A DNA stretch of 64,000 nucleotides from Simonsiella muelleri ATCC 29453 (GCF_002951835.1 NZ_CP019448.1:1364001-1428000), one strand, 5' to 3'; shown: positions 25,532-35,816, counted from the stretch's first letter. Notes: generated by a model from the sequence alone, not told the origin. Translations and numbers: made by a program.

Positions 25532-26020
25532 TTAACCCAATTGACGAATTTTGGTTAATGTTTTCGTAGTAGATGTTTGATGTAAAAAGGGAATACTGTG
25601 AACTTGTCCACCACGCGCCAGTGTTTCTTTTGCACCGACAATGTTTTCAGGCTGCCAGTCACCGCCTTTAGCCAAAATATCAGGTTGAATGAATTCAATT
25701 AAATTAAATGGCGTGTCTTCATCAAACCATGTAACCAAATCAATACTTTGCAACGCTGCGCACACTGCTGCCCGATTTTCCAATGAATTGATGGGACGGT
25801 CATTCCCCTTGCCTTGGCGTTTCACAGAAGCATCTGTATTTAAAGCTAAAATAAGACTCGCACCCAAAGCGCGCGCTTGCGCTAAATAGCTGACGTGTCC
25901 GCGATGAATGATGTCAAAGCAGCCATTGGTAAACACCAAAGGTCGTGGTAATTGCTGAATAAAGTCAGTTAATTGATTTGGGGAAATAATTTTGCGTTCA
26001 AAGTCGGGTTGGGGGTACAT
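25532..26020 (-). CDS. rfaE2: ADP-heptose synthesis adenylyltransferase (HldE C-terminal type, RfaE2)
   Basis: A 162-residue stand-alone nucleotidyltransferase that activates heptose-1-phosphate with ATP for the LPS inner core. The motif VFTNGCFDIIHRGHVSYL (about 30-47) contains the nucleotidyltransferase signature with the RGH version of HxGH, and SSTKTLTKI-like C-terminal residues (TSTTKTLTKIRQ) are typical. In E. coli this is the C-terminal half of HldE; in Neisseria the kinase and adenylyltransferase are separate, as here. AGGATAATC precedes ATG 26020. Confidence 0.9.
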   Translation of the reverse strand: MYPQPDFERKIISPNQLTDFIQQLPRPLVFTNGCFDIIHRGHVSYLAQARALGASLILALNTDASVKRQGKGNDRPINSLENRAAVCAALQSIDLVTWFDEDTPFNLIEFIQPDILAKGGDWQPENIVGAKETLARGGQVHSIPFLHQTSTTKTLTKIRQLG

Positions 26021-26311
26021 GATGATTATCCTATGATGAAAACAGCGAATGGGATTCTAGCATTTTCAGGCTATCTTTTGCTGAATAATCATCATTTGGG
26101 TTGATGAAAAAATATAGTTATTTAAATTCAAATTAATACGGTTTGGCTAATGCCCTGATGTACCACGTGTACAAGTTGGATATTATGGACCTATCCTGTT
26201 GAATTTAAAAAAACATAACTTTGTGAATTTTATTCGCTGGACGTTCAGTCCTTTCAGGCTGCCTTTGTGTTAAAATCGCGCCTTTGAATTTTTGTAAATG
26301 AAAGCAAAATT

Positions 26312-27403
26312 ATGAGTTTAAAATGTGGCATTGTGGGTTTACCTAATGTGGGAAAATCTACACTTTTCAATGCTTTAACTAAATCAGGTATTGAAGCGGC
26401 AAATTATCCGTTTTGCACGATTGAGCCGAATGTCGGTATCGTGGAAGTACCCGATCCGCGCATGGACGAATTGGCGAAAATCGTCAATCCGCAAAAAATG
26501 CAGCCTGCAATTGTGGAGTTTGTGGATATTGCTGGTCTGGTGGCGGGCGCGAGCAAGGGCGAAGGTTTGGGCAATCAATTTTTGGCGAATATCCGTGAAA
26601 CCGATGCCATTGTGAATGTAGTACGTTGTTTTGATGATGATAATATTATTCACGTAGCAGGGCGCGTGGATCCGATTGCTGATATTGAAACGATTGGCAC
26701 AGAATTGGCGTTGGCGGATTTGGCGAGCGTGGAAAAAGCCATTTTGCGTGAGAGTAAACGTGCCAAAGCAGGTGATAAAGATGCGCAAAAATTGGTCGTG
26801 ATTTTGGAAAAACTGTTGCCACATTTGAATGAAGGTAAACCTGTTCGTGCTTTTGGTTTGGATTCAGACGATTTGGCGTTGCTTAAGCCATTGTTTTTAT
26901 TGACGGCGAAACCTGCTATGTATGTGGCGAATGTGGCAGAAGATGGTTTTGAAAACAATCCACATTATGACCGTTTGAAAGAATTGGCGGCACGCGAAAA
27001 TGCGCCTGTGGTGGCGGTGTGTGCTGCAATGGAAAGTGAAATCGCCGAATTGGACGATGACGAAAAAGCAGAATTTTTAGCAGAAATGGGTTTACAAGAA
27101 CTTGGGTTGAATCGTTTAATTCGTGCTGGCTATGATTTGTTGGGGCTGCAAACGTATTTTACGGCTGGTGTAAAGGAAGTTCGCGCGTGGACAATTCACA
27201 AAGGCGATACCGCACCGCAAGCGGCTGGCGTGATTCACACCGATTTTGAACGTGGCTTTATCCGTGCGCAAGTGATTGCTTATAATGATTTTATTGCGTT
27301 AGGTGGCGAAAGCAAAGCCAAAGAAGCAGGCAAAATGCGTGCCGAAGGCAAAGAATACGTTGTACAAGATGGGGACGTGATTCATTTCTTATTTAACGTA
27401 TAA
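26312..27403 (+). CDS. ychF: Ribosome-binding GTPase/ATPase YchF
   Basis: A 363-residue Obg-family protein that hydrolyses ATP more readily than GTP and binds ribosomes. The P-loop GLPNVGKSTLFNALT (about 8-22) and the G3 region DIAGLVAGASKGEGLGNQFL are clear; the C-terminal TGS domain begins near QTYFTAGVKEVRAW. All motifs and the length are normal. The gene converges with trmA across an inverted-repeat element. Confidence 0.96.
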   Translation: MSLKCGIVGLPNVGKSTLFNALTKSGIEAANYPFCTIEPNVGIVEVPDPRMDELAKIVNPQKMQPAIVEFVDIAGLVAGASKGEGLGNQFLANIRETDAIVNVVRCFDDDNIIHVAGRVDPIADIETIGTELALADLASVEKAILRESKRAKAGDKDAQKLVVILEKLLPHLNEGKPVRAFGLDSDDLALLKPLFLLTAKPAMYVANVAEDGFENNPHYDRLKELAARENAPVVAVCAAMESEIAELDDDEKAEFLAEMGLQELGLNRLIRAGYDLLGLQTYFTAGVKEVRAWTIHKGDTAPQAAGVIHTDFERGFIRAQVIAYNDFIALGGESKAKEAGKMRAEGKEYVVQDGDVIHFLFNV

Positions 27404-27412
27404 AATCATAGC

Positions 27413-27549
27413 AATCAAGGCTGCCTGAAGCCTTTGTAAAACTTTCAAAACTAAGAAATTTAAAATTTTATCTGTTTGATATATTTAAATTTTAATTTCT
27501 AGTTTTATTGAAAATAGGGGTTTTACAAGCGTTTCAGGCTGCCTTGATT
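27413..27549. repeat. 137-bp inverted-repeat element with DUS ends, between ychF and trmA
   Basis: The outer 30 bases on each side are inverse of each other: AATCAAGG, a DUS core, then CTTTGTAAAAC on the left, and the reverse on the right. The AT-rich centre (about 27457-27512) is shared with a degenerate copy at about 3237-3290. Because the flanking genes converge, the folded RNA could also act as a terminator. No coding sequence. Confidence 0.7.
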
Positions 27550-27557
27550 TGTTTTTA

Positions 27558-28649
27558 TTATTTCTTAATTAACAAAACACCTGTTTCAATGTGGTGCGTA
27601 AATGGAAATTGGTCAAATAATGCAACTTCTTGAATTTTATGCATTTGTGTTAAGTACTGCAAATTTTCACACAATGTTTCGGGATTACATGACACATAAA
27701 TAATGTGTTCAAATTTTGCCACCAGTTTCAGCGTTTCATCGTCCACGCCAGCGCGGGGTGGATCAATAAAAATAGTTGAAAAATCATAATGTTGTAAATC
27801 TATGCCCTGTGTAGTCAAACGCTGAAAAGCACGGCTACCTGAAAAGGCTTCGGTCAATTCTTCGGCGGATAATCGGGCGATTTGAATATTATTGATTTGA
27901 TTGGCAGAAATATTCCATTGCGCGGCGGCTACTGATGTTTTGGAGATTTCGGTCGCCAATACGCGGCGAAAATGTTGCGACAGTGGCAACGTGAAATTGC
28001 CATTTCCACAATAAAGTTCTAATAAATCAAACTGTTTTGAATTTCCAGCTGCATTACACGCCCACGCTAACATTTTTTCACAAATTTGTGCGTTTGGTTG
28101 CGTAAAACCGCCTTCCAATTGGCGATATTGGAATTCGCGTCCATGAACTGTTAATTTTTCGGTTACAAAATCTTGTGTTAAAACAATCTTTTGCCCACGA
28201 CTTCGCCCAATTATCCAAATATTTAAATCATTTTGTAATTGTCGGGCGGCGGCTTCCCAAGCATCGTCCAAACGTTTATGGTAAATCAGCGTAACCAGTA
28301 TTTTGCTGTCTACGCTTAAAGTCGCTAAAAATTCAACCTGATACCACCGCTCACGCAATACAGGGCAGTCTGAAATGGCGTGCATCAATTTAGGCATTAA
28401 ATCATTGATGCTGTGGGCGGCAGTCGGAAAATTGTCTAATTTAATTAATGATGCGCTGCTGGCTTTTTGTCCTGCCTGAAACATCGCGTAGCTCATGGCA
28501 TCGCCTTCGTGCCAGATACGAAATTCGGCGCGTTGGCGGTAATGTTGTTCGGCAGATGGAAAAACTTGGAGTTTAGGCGCGTGAAATGGGCGCAATTTTT
28601 CGGTTAAGTAGTTGGTTTTTTGTTGCAATTGTTCGTTATAAGTGGTCAT
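27558..28649 (-). CDS. trmA: tRNA (uracil-54-C5)-methyltransferase TrmA
   Basis: Makes ribothymidine at position 54 of tRNAs using SAM. The 363-residue protein matches E. coli TrmA in length and lacks the N-terminal TRAM and Fe-S cysteines of RlmD. The SAM motif DLLELYCGNGNFTLPL (about 210-225), FIDPPRAG and the catalytic-cysteine motif YVSCNPETL (about 320) are all present. The gene converges with ychF and is transcribed alone. Confidence 0.96.
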   Translation of the reverse strand: MTTYNEQLQQKTNYLTEKLRPFHAPKLQVFPSAEQHYRQRAEFRIWHEGDAMSYAMFQAGQKASSASLIKLDNFPTAAHSINDLMPKLMHAISDCPVLRERWYQVEFLATLSVDSKILVTLIYHKRLDDAWEAAARQLQNDLNIWIIGRSRGQKIVLTQDFVTEKLTVHGREFQYRQLEGGFTQPNAQICEKMLAWACNAAGNSKQFDLLELYCGNGNFTLPLSQHFRRVLATEISKTSVAAAQWNISANQINNIQIARLSAEELTEAFSGSRAFQRLTTQGIDLQHYDFSTIFIDPPRAGVDDETLKLVAKFEHIIYVSCNPETLCENLQYLTQMHKIQEVALFDQFPFTHHIETGVLLIKK

Positions 28650-28694
28650 TTTAAGTTTTTAAATGTGAATTTTTGGAGCGTGGATTTTAGCAGA

Positions 28695-30962
28695 TTAAAA
28701 CGGTTTACGTTGCCACCAATATTTATTTTGGGCGAGTAGTTTGTATGTAATTCCTTGTTTAGTAAAATAAAACTCTATTCCACCTTGTAAATCGGTACGT
28801 AATAATTGAATGTTTAAGGCCGCCAATAATTTTTGTACATCGGCACTTGGGTGGCGGTATGAATTGGCAAAACCACTGCTGGCAACTGCCGTTTGTGGTG
28901 CAACGGTGCGTAAAAATGGGCTACTATTGCTGGATTTACTGCCATGGTGTGCCAAAATCAGAATGTTGCTGTTTAGTTTTTCTCCATATTCTTCAATTAG
29001 TTGTGCTTCGATTGTTTTGCTGATGTCGCCTGTGAGCAGTAGGGCTTGATTTTGGGTGGATACGCGCAGTACACAACTTAAGTCATTGTCTTTTATATTG
29101 GTTTGTAAATTTTCAGGCAGCCTGAAAAATTCAAATTGCACGTTGTCTATTGTCCAGTGTGTGTCAGCGTGGCAGGGTAGGGCGTTGGGATAAAATTCGG
29201 GTTGACCTGCATATAATTTTTTGATTTTAATTGATTTTTTTAATTCTTCAAAACCGCCATCGTGGTCGTTGTCGTGATGCGACAAAATCACTGTATCCAA
29301 TTGGCGCACGTTGGTAGCGCGTAGGTTTGGGAGTAGGGCAAGGTCGGCAGCTGGTGTGCCTGTATCGTACAAAATATTTTGTGTAGGCGTTTGAATAAGA
29401 ATAGATAATCCTTGACCAACGTCCCAAACAGTGGCTTTCAGGCTGCCTGAAAACGGCGGTGGTTGGTACAACGCAAATGCTCCCAGTAATACCCAAGCAA
29501 GCGGTTTCAGGCGCAAACCATTCGGTAATAAAATAATGAGAGCCGCCACAATTGCCAATCCAAATAATGTCGCTGGCGTGTGAGTAAATGCGGTTTCAGG
29601 CAGACTATTTCCCAAATTAATCAAAATATTAATCGTGTGTTCACCTAGCCATGCCGCTATAATTTTTGGGAAATCAAATGGTAAAAACGATGCTAATAAT
29701 GCCAATGGCGTCAGTATCCATGAAAAAAATGGAATGGCCAGTGCATTCACCAATGGGCTGAACACAGGCAACAAACCAAATAAAAAAATGGTCGCCACCC
29801 CACCGATTAAAGTTGCTGCCCATTGCCCAGTAATTGCCTGTTTTAAAACAAGGTACCGATGCAACCAAAAACCGCGTTTGCCCAATTTAGGCAGCCTGAA
29901 ACTTAATGCCCACAACAACGCCGCCACCAAACCAAATGACAACCAAAATCCCACCGCCAATACCGCCATCGGCTGATACAGTAATACCACCGCTAATGCT
30001 GCCCACCAAATTTGCCAACTGGATTGTTGTGTTCGCCGAATCCAACTCCACACAAAAACGCTTAACATCAACAAGCTACGCAGCGCAGGAATCTCAAATC
30101 CCGCCAAACCCGTGTAAATGACAGCCGCCAACCACCCCACCAGCAACATGACCACACGCGGACGACGTGGTGTATATAACCACATGATTTTTTTACTTAA
30201 CCATGCTGCTAGCAGTGCAATTAACGTGATGTGTAAACCCGAAATGCTAATCAAGTGATTCAGACCCAGTGGACGAAATGCCGCCCACGCTTCATGCGAC
30301 AAACCGCTATCATCACCCACCGATAGGGCTTTCATTAATGCTGAACCTTGTGGGTAAATATTTGATGTAATTTGCCAATTTTTGACAATTTTAGCGCGAA
30401 TACCGTTGAATCCAGCGAATGAATTTTCAGGCAGCCTGAAACGTGTTTTGCCAACTGAAGCCAAACCGTCCACACCATTTGCCAATGCCCACGCTTCGCG
30501 GTCAAACCCAACTATGTTGCGCGTGCCAATTGGCGCACGCACACGTGCTTTGATGCGCCAATGTTCGCCTACTTGCCAATCACGTGGCACATAGTCATTA
30601 AATAGTAAGCGAAATTTTTTTCCATTAGCGGTTTGTGCTTGCGCAATAAAACGAGTTTGTTGGTCGTTGATGCGTTCGGGTAATCCTGTGATGATGATGT
30701 CAAGTGATTGAGATTGCGCAGGAAATGTCCACTGTTGTGCCAAAGCGTGTTGCGTCCGTACATAGGCATAACTCATGCCCGTTCCTGTCGCCGCCAATGC
30801 ACACAGCAATATCGCCGTTTTTTGCCCACGCCAAACTCCATACGTCGCACCACTTAACAGCAGCACAACCGCAGTTATTGTCCATGCAGAGACAAATGCT
30901 GGCACAAAAAACATCGCCACCACACCCACACAAAATGCAGGGATTCCCACCGTTTTCCACAT
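28695..30962 (-). CDS. comEC: DNA uptake channel protein ComEC/Rec2
   Basis: Inner-membrane protein that takes single-stranded DNA into the cytoplasm during natural transformation (ComA in Neisseria). The 755-residue protein has an N-terminal membrane and OB-like region, the competence domain with many helices (about 200-480, including HLISISGLHITLIA), and a C-terminal metallo-beta-lactamase domain with LSHHDNDHDGG (about 560-570) and LAHHGSKSS. It carries at least three perfect DUS (29112, 29437, 30426) plus a partial one near 29888. Together with the pil genes and DUS it supports competence. Start ATG 30962; weak ribosome-binding site. Confidence 0.95.
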   Translation of the reverse strand: MWKTVGIPAFCVGVVAMFFVPAFVSAWTITAVVLLLSGATYGVWRGQKTAILLCALAATGTGMSYAYVRTQHALAQQWTFPAQSQSLDIIITGLPERINDQQTRFIAQAQTANGKKFRLLFNDYVPRDWQVGEHWRIKARVRAPIGTRNIVGFDREAWALANGVDGLASVGKTRFRLPENSFAGFNGIRAKIVKNWQITSNIYPQGSALMKALSVGDDSGLSHEAWAAFRPLGLNHLISISGLHITLIALLAAWLSKKIMWLYTPRRPRVVMLLVGWLAAVIYTGLAGFEIPALRSLLMLSVFVWSWIRRTQQSSWQIWWAALAVVLLYQPMAVLAVGFWLSFGLVAALLWALSFRLPKLGKRGFWLHRYLVLKQAITGQWAATLIGGVATIFLFGLLPVFSPLVNALAIPFFSWILTPLALLASFLPFDFPKIIAAWLGEHTINILINLGNSLPETAFTHTPATLFGLAIVAALIILLPNGLRLKPLAWVLLGAFALYQPPPFSGSLKATVWDVGQGLSILIQTPTQNILYDTGTPAADLALLPNLRATNVRQLDTVILSHHDNDHDGGFEELKKSIKIKKLYAGQPEFYPNALPCHADTHWTIDNVQFEFFRLPENLQTNIKDNDLSCVLRVSTQNQALLLTGDISKTIEAQLIEEYGEKLNSNILILAHHGSKSSNSSPFLRTVAPQTAVASSGFANSYRHPSADVQKLLAALNIQLLRTDLQGGIEFYFTKQGITYKLLAQNKYWWQRKPF

Positions 30963-30986
30963 AAAAAAGTCTTTCAGGCTGCCTGA

Positions 30987-32735
30987 TTATTGCCCTTTGG
31001 GATTAGGGTCTTGAATATTATGATTAAAAATTAATGAATTGGGTTTTTCTTTCAAGGTTTTAATGACGGGCTTCACGTCTTTCAAAGTACGGTCAATACT
31101 TTGCAATGTGGTTTGCACTTCTTGATACACAGGTGATTGTGGCGACACCCCTTTGAGTGTTTCACGCAAATCACGCAAAGTCTGATTCAATTCTGTAGGC
31201 ATTTGTTGAATGCTTGGGTTGTTGATTAATTTATTGACTGAATTCATGGCATTATTGGCGGATTTTAGGGTTTTGTCGCCTGTTATGACGGCTTGATTAA
31301 CGTTTTGCATGGTTTGCTGGGTGCTGGCGAGCATGGTTTGGGCGGATTTGAGCGTGTTTTTTAATTCGGCTAAATCGGCATTTAGGCTGCCTATGGTTTT
31401 TTCCAGTGGTAACGCATTGAATTTTTCCAATAATTTGCCAACTTGTGCTTGTAAATCTTCCAAGCTGCTGCCACTGCGTGAAGCGATGACGGTGTGTCCG
31501 TGGTATTCATTCACAGGTTTCAGGATAGGTAAGTCGGATTTTTCATCTGATAATTCAATCATTTTACTGCCTAAAATCATGTTGTTGCTAACAATTGATG
31601 CGGTCAGTCCACGATTTAAGGCAGCCTGAATTTCATTTTCCCAATATTCTTTGGATTGGTGCAATTCACGGCGATTATTGGTTTCCAGTAAATATGGTTC
31701 TAAGCGCAAGCGAACAGGAATTTTTCCATTTTTCAATAGGTTAAATCCATCTGAACCATCAAAATAGGGGACATCAGCGACTGTGCCTATTTTGATGCCT
31801 TTGTATTCAATTGGTGCACCAATTTCCAAACCGCGCACCGATTGATTGAAAAATGCCACATAATACAACGTTCGTGGACTGGGCTGGCTTTCTAATTCGC
31901 GGCGGTCGTTGTAGATTTTGAACTGGTCGCCATTGGTAACAGGTGTTTGATTATCAATGAATTTGGGTGTGAAAAATGAAATTGCACCCGACAACAACGC
32001 TGGTAAAGGCGGCGCATTGACGCTGATGCCTGAGCCATCAGTACGAATACTCACGCCACTATCCAGCCAAAATAAACTGGCTGATGTAATCAGACTTTCA
32101 TTAGGACTTTGAATGAAAATGGAATAATTAACCATTTGGGTTTTGGGGTCAAATTTCGCGCTTTCTACTGTGCCAACTGTATGATTTTCAAATAAAACAG
32201 GGCTACCAACACTCAGCATTTTGGTGTTTTTGCCCGACAAATACACGCGAATCCCATTTTGTCCAATCGCGGTAACAGGAGGTAAATCCGACACTTCAAA
32301 CGTGGATTTTTCCACTTCGCTTTTACCAGGGGAAAACGCGATGTACGAACCCGATACCAAAGTGTTCAAACCAGTGATGCCGTTTTGGTCAATGCGTGGT
32401 TTGACAATCCAAAATTGTGTGTCTTCGCGCATCAAATCTTCGACGTCTTTGTTGAGTCGGGCAGTCAGTGCCACGCCTTTTTGGTCTTGGCGCAGACGAA
32501 CTTTGGTAATGCGTCCCACATCCACGCTTAATATGCGCACGGCTGTGGTATTGACTTCAATGCCTTCGGCGTTGTCCAACAGCAGGGTGATTTCAGGACC
32601 TTTTTCGCGATAGTTCTGTATTAACAACCATATACCAATAATGGCAGCCAGCACGGGAATAATCCAAACGGTGGAAATCAATGCATTGGTTTGGCGTACT
32701 TTGGCGAGATGATGGGGTTCTTCGGGTTTATTCAT
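30987..32735 (-). CDS. pqiB: Paraquat-inducible protein B, MCE-domain protein PqiB
   Basis: A 582-residue protein anchored by one N-terminal helix (about 20-42), with three MlaD/MCE domains (starting at about 47, 160 and 290) and a long C-terminal helix (about 440-560) rich in Leu, Gln and Ala. PqiB hexamers form a tube across the periplasm for lipid movement between the membranes. It follows pqiA by 102 bases with a DUS in between. E. coli also has pqiC, an outer-membrane lipoprotein, which is absent here; comEC follows instead, 24 bases downstream. Confidence 0.92.
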   Translation of the reverse strand: MNKPEEPHHLAKVRQTNALISTVWIIPVLAAIIGIWLLIQNYREKGPEITLLLDNAEGIEVNTTAVRILSVDVGRITKVRLRQDQKGVALTARLNKDVEDLMREDTQFWIVKPRIDQNGITGLNTLVSGSYIAFSPGKSEVEKSTFEVSDLPPVTAIGQNGIRVYLSGKNTKMLSVGSPVLFENHTVGTVESAKFDPKTQMVNYSIFIQSPNESLITSASLFWLDSGVSIRTDGSGISVNAPPLPALLSGAISFFTPKFIDNQTPVTNGDQFKIYNDRRELESQPSPRTLYYVAFFNQSVRGLEIGAPIEYKGIKIGTVADVPYFDGSDGFNLLKNGKIPVRLRLEPYLLETNNRRELHQSKEYWENEIQAALNRGLTASIVSNNMILGSKMIELSDEKSDLPILKPVNEYHGHTVIASRSGSSLEDLQAQVGKLLEKFNALPLEKTIGSLNADLAELKNTLKSAQTMLASTQQTMQNVNQAVITGDKTLKSANNAMNSVNKLINNPSIQQMPTELNQTLRDLRETLKGVSPQSPVYQEVQTTLQSIDRTLKDVKPVIKTLKEKPNSLIFNHNIQDPNPKGQ

Positions 32736-32837
32736 AAGAAAATAAAATAAAAGTAATGTAAATGATATGTGAGCGTTTTTCAGGCTGCCTGAAAATAAAT
32801 GATTAATAATTGGTTTAATTATTTTATTAATATGATT

Positions 32838-34130
32838 TTATGATTGAGATGATTTGGTTTTCCAATCCCAAATTAAACGCATATCAAAAAAATATGCCGA
32901 CAACATGGTTAAAATGACCACCATACAAAAATAAAATGCAGCAGGACCAGGCGTTACTCGCGCAATATGTGTATGAAACGCCGTCATCAAAATGATAATC
33001 ACAAAAATATCAACCATTGACCACCGCCCAACGGCTTCTGTTAAGCGATATTGTACCGATAATTTTTCCACCGACATTAAGGGATAAATTGTTGCGCTAA
33101 ATAATAAAATCAGCATAGACACAATTTTCAAACTCGGTACCAGTACACTTGCGCTGAAAATAATCGCCGCAATCATGTAATCACCGTCTTGCCACATATA
33201 AATGATTCCGTTCATGATGGTATTAACCATTTTTCTAGTGGGGTCGGCGGAAATCATAATAGGCAAGGTGTTGGCTGGAATGTACAGCAACATCGCCGCC
33301 AACAAAAAACAAAATGAAATCCATAAACTACGCGGTCTTCTATCAAATAATTGTGAGCCGCAAATATGGCAATTGCGTTCTGTATTGGGGCGAAAATACA
33401 GGCAGCGTGTGCAACAAATATGTTGTTTATCAGCAGATTGAAATAATTCTCGGTTTTCGTTACGATGAATTTGGTGGTACACCCAATGAATGGGTACGGC
33501 AGTTGTTGTCCGTAACAGCAATAACGCCAATACTGGCATTAACCAAAATGCTTCTCCCCATTTTACTTGTGCCACTGAACTCATTTTGATGTCCGCCACC
33601 AAAGCCGATACAAAAAACACGTCGACCATTATCCATTGATTCAAACGGGCCAGCAGGCGGGTGGCGTATAATTGGTAAGGAAATGGTTTGTCTGTAATCA
33701 AAGATGCGTACACGTAAATTGTCAATAATAAAAACAATACAGGCGTGCCAAATGTAAGCAAAAACAATATGCTACTCAAAAAATTAAAATCACGCAATAA
33801 CAGTGAATTCACCATTTCAGGCAGCGTGAGTCGCGTGTAAATGCCACCGATGGTTATTTCTGCAAACGTTTGGCTATACACCAAACTAACCAGTATCAAT
33901 GCTGCCAATGCACATGCCAGTGGTAGTTGAAACGCCAAATTTTCAATTCGCACTAAAGTGTGTCCGCAGCGAGGGCATTGTGCTTGTTGTCCTTGTCGCA
34001 GCTTAGGCAGATGGACGCGCAAACCGCATTCGGGGCAATCCACCGAATGTGCAGGCAACGTGGCAGATGGTAAATACCAACGTAACCATCGTTGCTGGGC
34101 GTAATCGTTCATAATTTGACGAAAAGACAT
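32838..34130 (-). CDS. pqiA: Paraquat-inducible protein A, PqiA
   Basis: An inner-membrane protein with two repeated modules, each a zinc ribbon followed by four membrane helices. The ribbons are CPECGLRVHL...CPRCG (about 29-57) and CCTRCLYF...CHICG (about 238-258). I prefer ATG 34130 (MSFRQIMNDY), giving 430 residues; the frame is open to 34187 but the added residues are not family-like, and the ribosome-binding site is weak in either case. Partner of the MCE protein PqiB in lipid transport. Confidence 0.9.
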   Translation of the reverse strand: MSFRQIMNDYAQQRWLRWYLPSATLPAHSVDCPECGLRVHLPKLRQGQQAQCPRCGHTLVRIENLAFQLPLACALAALILVSLVYSQTFAEITIGGIYTRLTLPEMVNSLLLRDFNFLSSILFLLTFGTPVLFLLLTIYVYASLITDKPFPYQLYATRLLARLNQWIMVDVFFVSALVADIKMSSVAQVKWGEAFWLMPVLALLLLRTTTAVPIHWVYHQIHRNENRELFQSADKQHICCTRCLYFRPNTERNCHICGSQLFDRRPRSLWISFCFLLAAMLLYIPANTLPIMISADPTRKMVNTIMNGIIYMWQDGDYMIAAIIFSASVLVPSLKIVSMLILLFSATIYPLMSVEKLSVQYRLTEAVGRWSMVDIFVIIILMTAFHTHIARVTPGPAAFYFCMVVILTMLSAYFFDMRLIWDWKTKSSQS

Positions 34131-34626
34131 AATATTATTATCTATAAAATTAAATAAGCGAATCATTATAACGCAGGTTATTGTCAAATTTTGTGAATTT
34201 TGGTTTGGAGAATAATTGAGATTGTATATTTTGAGTTTATTTTAGCAGTTAAAGGTTCATTGATTATTTTGTATTAATAAAAATATTAGATATTAATATA
34301 AAAATTTATAATTTCATTTATAAACAATATGATATAAGTTATCTAAAGCTTTTTTAAAGCTCTATCTTGGATGGATTTCTTTTTGAATTGCGCTTCAATT
34401 TAGGACTTGGCAACGATTTGTTACTCATGCGAATTAAACAAATTTGTTGGTAAGTTGTTAATAATAAAAATAATTGTTTTAGTATTTAATTATATGATTT
34501 AAAATAGAAATTGAATTCAAATTTCAAGAAATATTTTTTCAGGCAGCCTGATAAAGAGAAAATAATCCCGAATAATTGAATTAAATGGTAAAATTGCCAC
34601 ACATCATAAATTATTCTATTGACATT
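34131..34626. other. AT-rich intergenic region upstream of wza
   Basis: About 500 bases, strikingly AT-rich, between the divergent pqiA and wza genes. It contains the imperfect palindrome AAAGCTTTTTTAAAGCT (34346-34362) and, at the right end, a DUS core (near 34540). No frame longer than about 40 codons, tRNA or known riboswitch is visible. It is long enough for a regulated promoter with a nucleoid-protein-type silencer; that role is an inference. Confidence 0.5.
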
Positions 34627-35763
34627 ATGAACCTGAAATTTACTTTATTATTAAGCAGTTTGCTGCTGTCTGCGTGTGCGAATAATGGGAATATTTCGTT
34701 TGTGCCAGGCAGTAGTTTGGACATGAAAAACAAACAGGTAGTGTATGCCGACAACAGTACCCCCGAGATGTCTCAAGCTGAATTAAATCAACGTGCTGTG
34801 ATTTACCCAATTAATTTATCGTTGGTGCAACAAATGCGCGAACCCGAAAGTTATGCACGCAGTAATCCTGCATTGGAAGCTCAAAAGCGTAATTATCGCT
34901 ACCGTTTGGGTGTTGGTGATGTGTTGTCTATTAAAATTTTTAATCAGCCAGATTTTAATTCATATCAACAAGTTGGACAAAATAATGGGCAAGGAACAGT
35001 GGTTGATGAATCGGGTAATATTTATTATCCACTAGCAGGCAAAGTGCAGGCACGAGGCAAAAGTTTGGCGGAAATTCAACAAATAATTACGCAACGTTTG
35101 GCGCGTTATTATAAAAATCCACAATTAGATGTCAGTATTTTGCAATATCGAGCCCAAAGTATTTCGGTTAATGGTGCAGTGAAACAAAGTGGCAAGTTCC
35201 CATTGAATGATGTGCCTTTGACTTTATTAGATGCCATCAGTTTGGCTGGTGGTTTGACCGAAGCTGCCGACACCAATAACATCAAATGGACGCGTAATGG
35301 TCGCGACATCACGATTTCACTACAAGATTTGTTGCAACGCGGTGATGCAGCGCAAAATCAATTGTTGGGTAATGGTGATGCGATTTATGTGCCGTCTCGC
35401 GCTGATGTGCAGGTTTACGTGATGGGTGAAGTGGGTAAGCAAAATGTGATTACCATTGACAATAATGGTTTGAATTTGACAGAAGCTTTGGCAAAATCTG
35501 AAGGCATTAGTCAAAGTTTTAGTAATGCAACTGGCGTGTTTGTGATTCGCAACACACCACGTGATGTGAATGGTAAAGATATTTATGTTTATCAATTAAA
35601 TTTAAAAGATGCAACGGCTTATGCTTTGGGTACGCAGTTTAAATTGAAACCAAATGATGTGGTTTATGTTACCGCAGCACCTGTAACACGTTGGAATCGC
35701 GTTTTGTCGCAAATTATGCCTAGTGTCAGCAGTATTTCTACTGTGAAAAATGCGTTTTTCTAA
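34627..35763 (+). CDS. wza: Outer-membrane polysaccharide export lipoprotein Wza
   Basis: A 378-residue lipoprotein. ATG 34627 gives a signal peptide ending LLLSACAN, with lipidation at Cys; the longer frame does not. Polysaccharide-export (PES) motifs start near residue 90 (YRLGVGDVLSIKIF) and repeated SLBB domains follow (SVNGAVKQSGKFPL and VYVMGEVGKQNVI). Wza octamers form the outer-membrane pore for group 1-type capsules or exopolysaccharide. The order wza-wzb-wzc here is the classic export set. Confidence 0.93.
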   Translation: MNLKFTLLLSSLLLSACANNGNISFVPGSSLDMKNKQVVYADNSTPEMSQAELNQRAVIYPINLSLVQQMREPESYARSNPALEAQKRNYRYRLGVGDVLSIKIFNQPDFNSYQQVGQNNGQGTVVDESGNIYYPLAGKVQARGKSLAEIQQIITQRLARYYKNPQLDVSILQYRAQSISVNGAVKQSGKFPLNDVPLTLLDAISLAGGLTEAADTNNIKWTRNGRDITISLQDLLQRGDAAQNQLLGNGDAIYVPSRADVQVYVMGEVGKQNVITIDNNGLNLTEALAKSEGISQSFSNATGVFVIRNTPRDVNGKDIYVYQLNLKDATAYALGTQFKLKPNDVVYVTAAPVTRWNRVLSQIMPSVSSISTVKNAFF

Positions 35764-35816
35764 TTGAATAATATGAATAATATTTTTCAGGCAGCCTGAA
35801 AAGTGGAGAAATTAAC

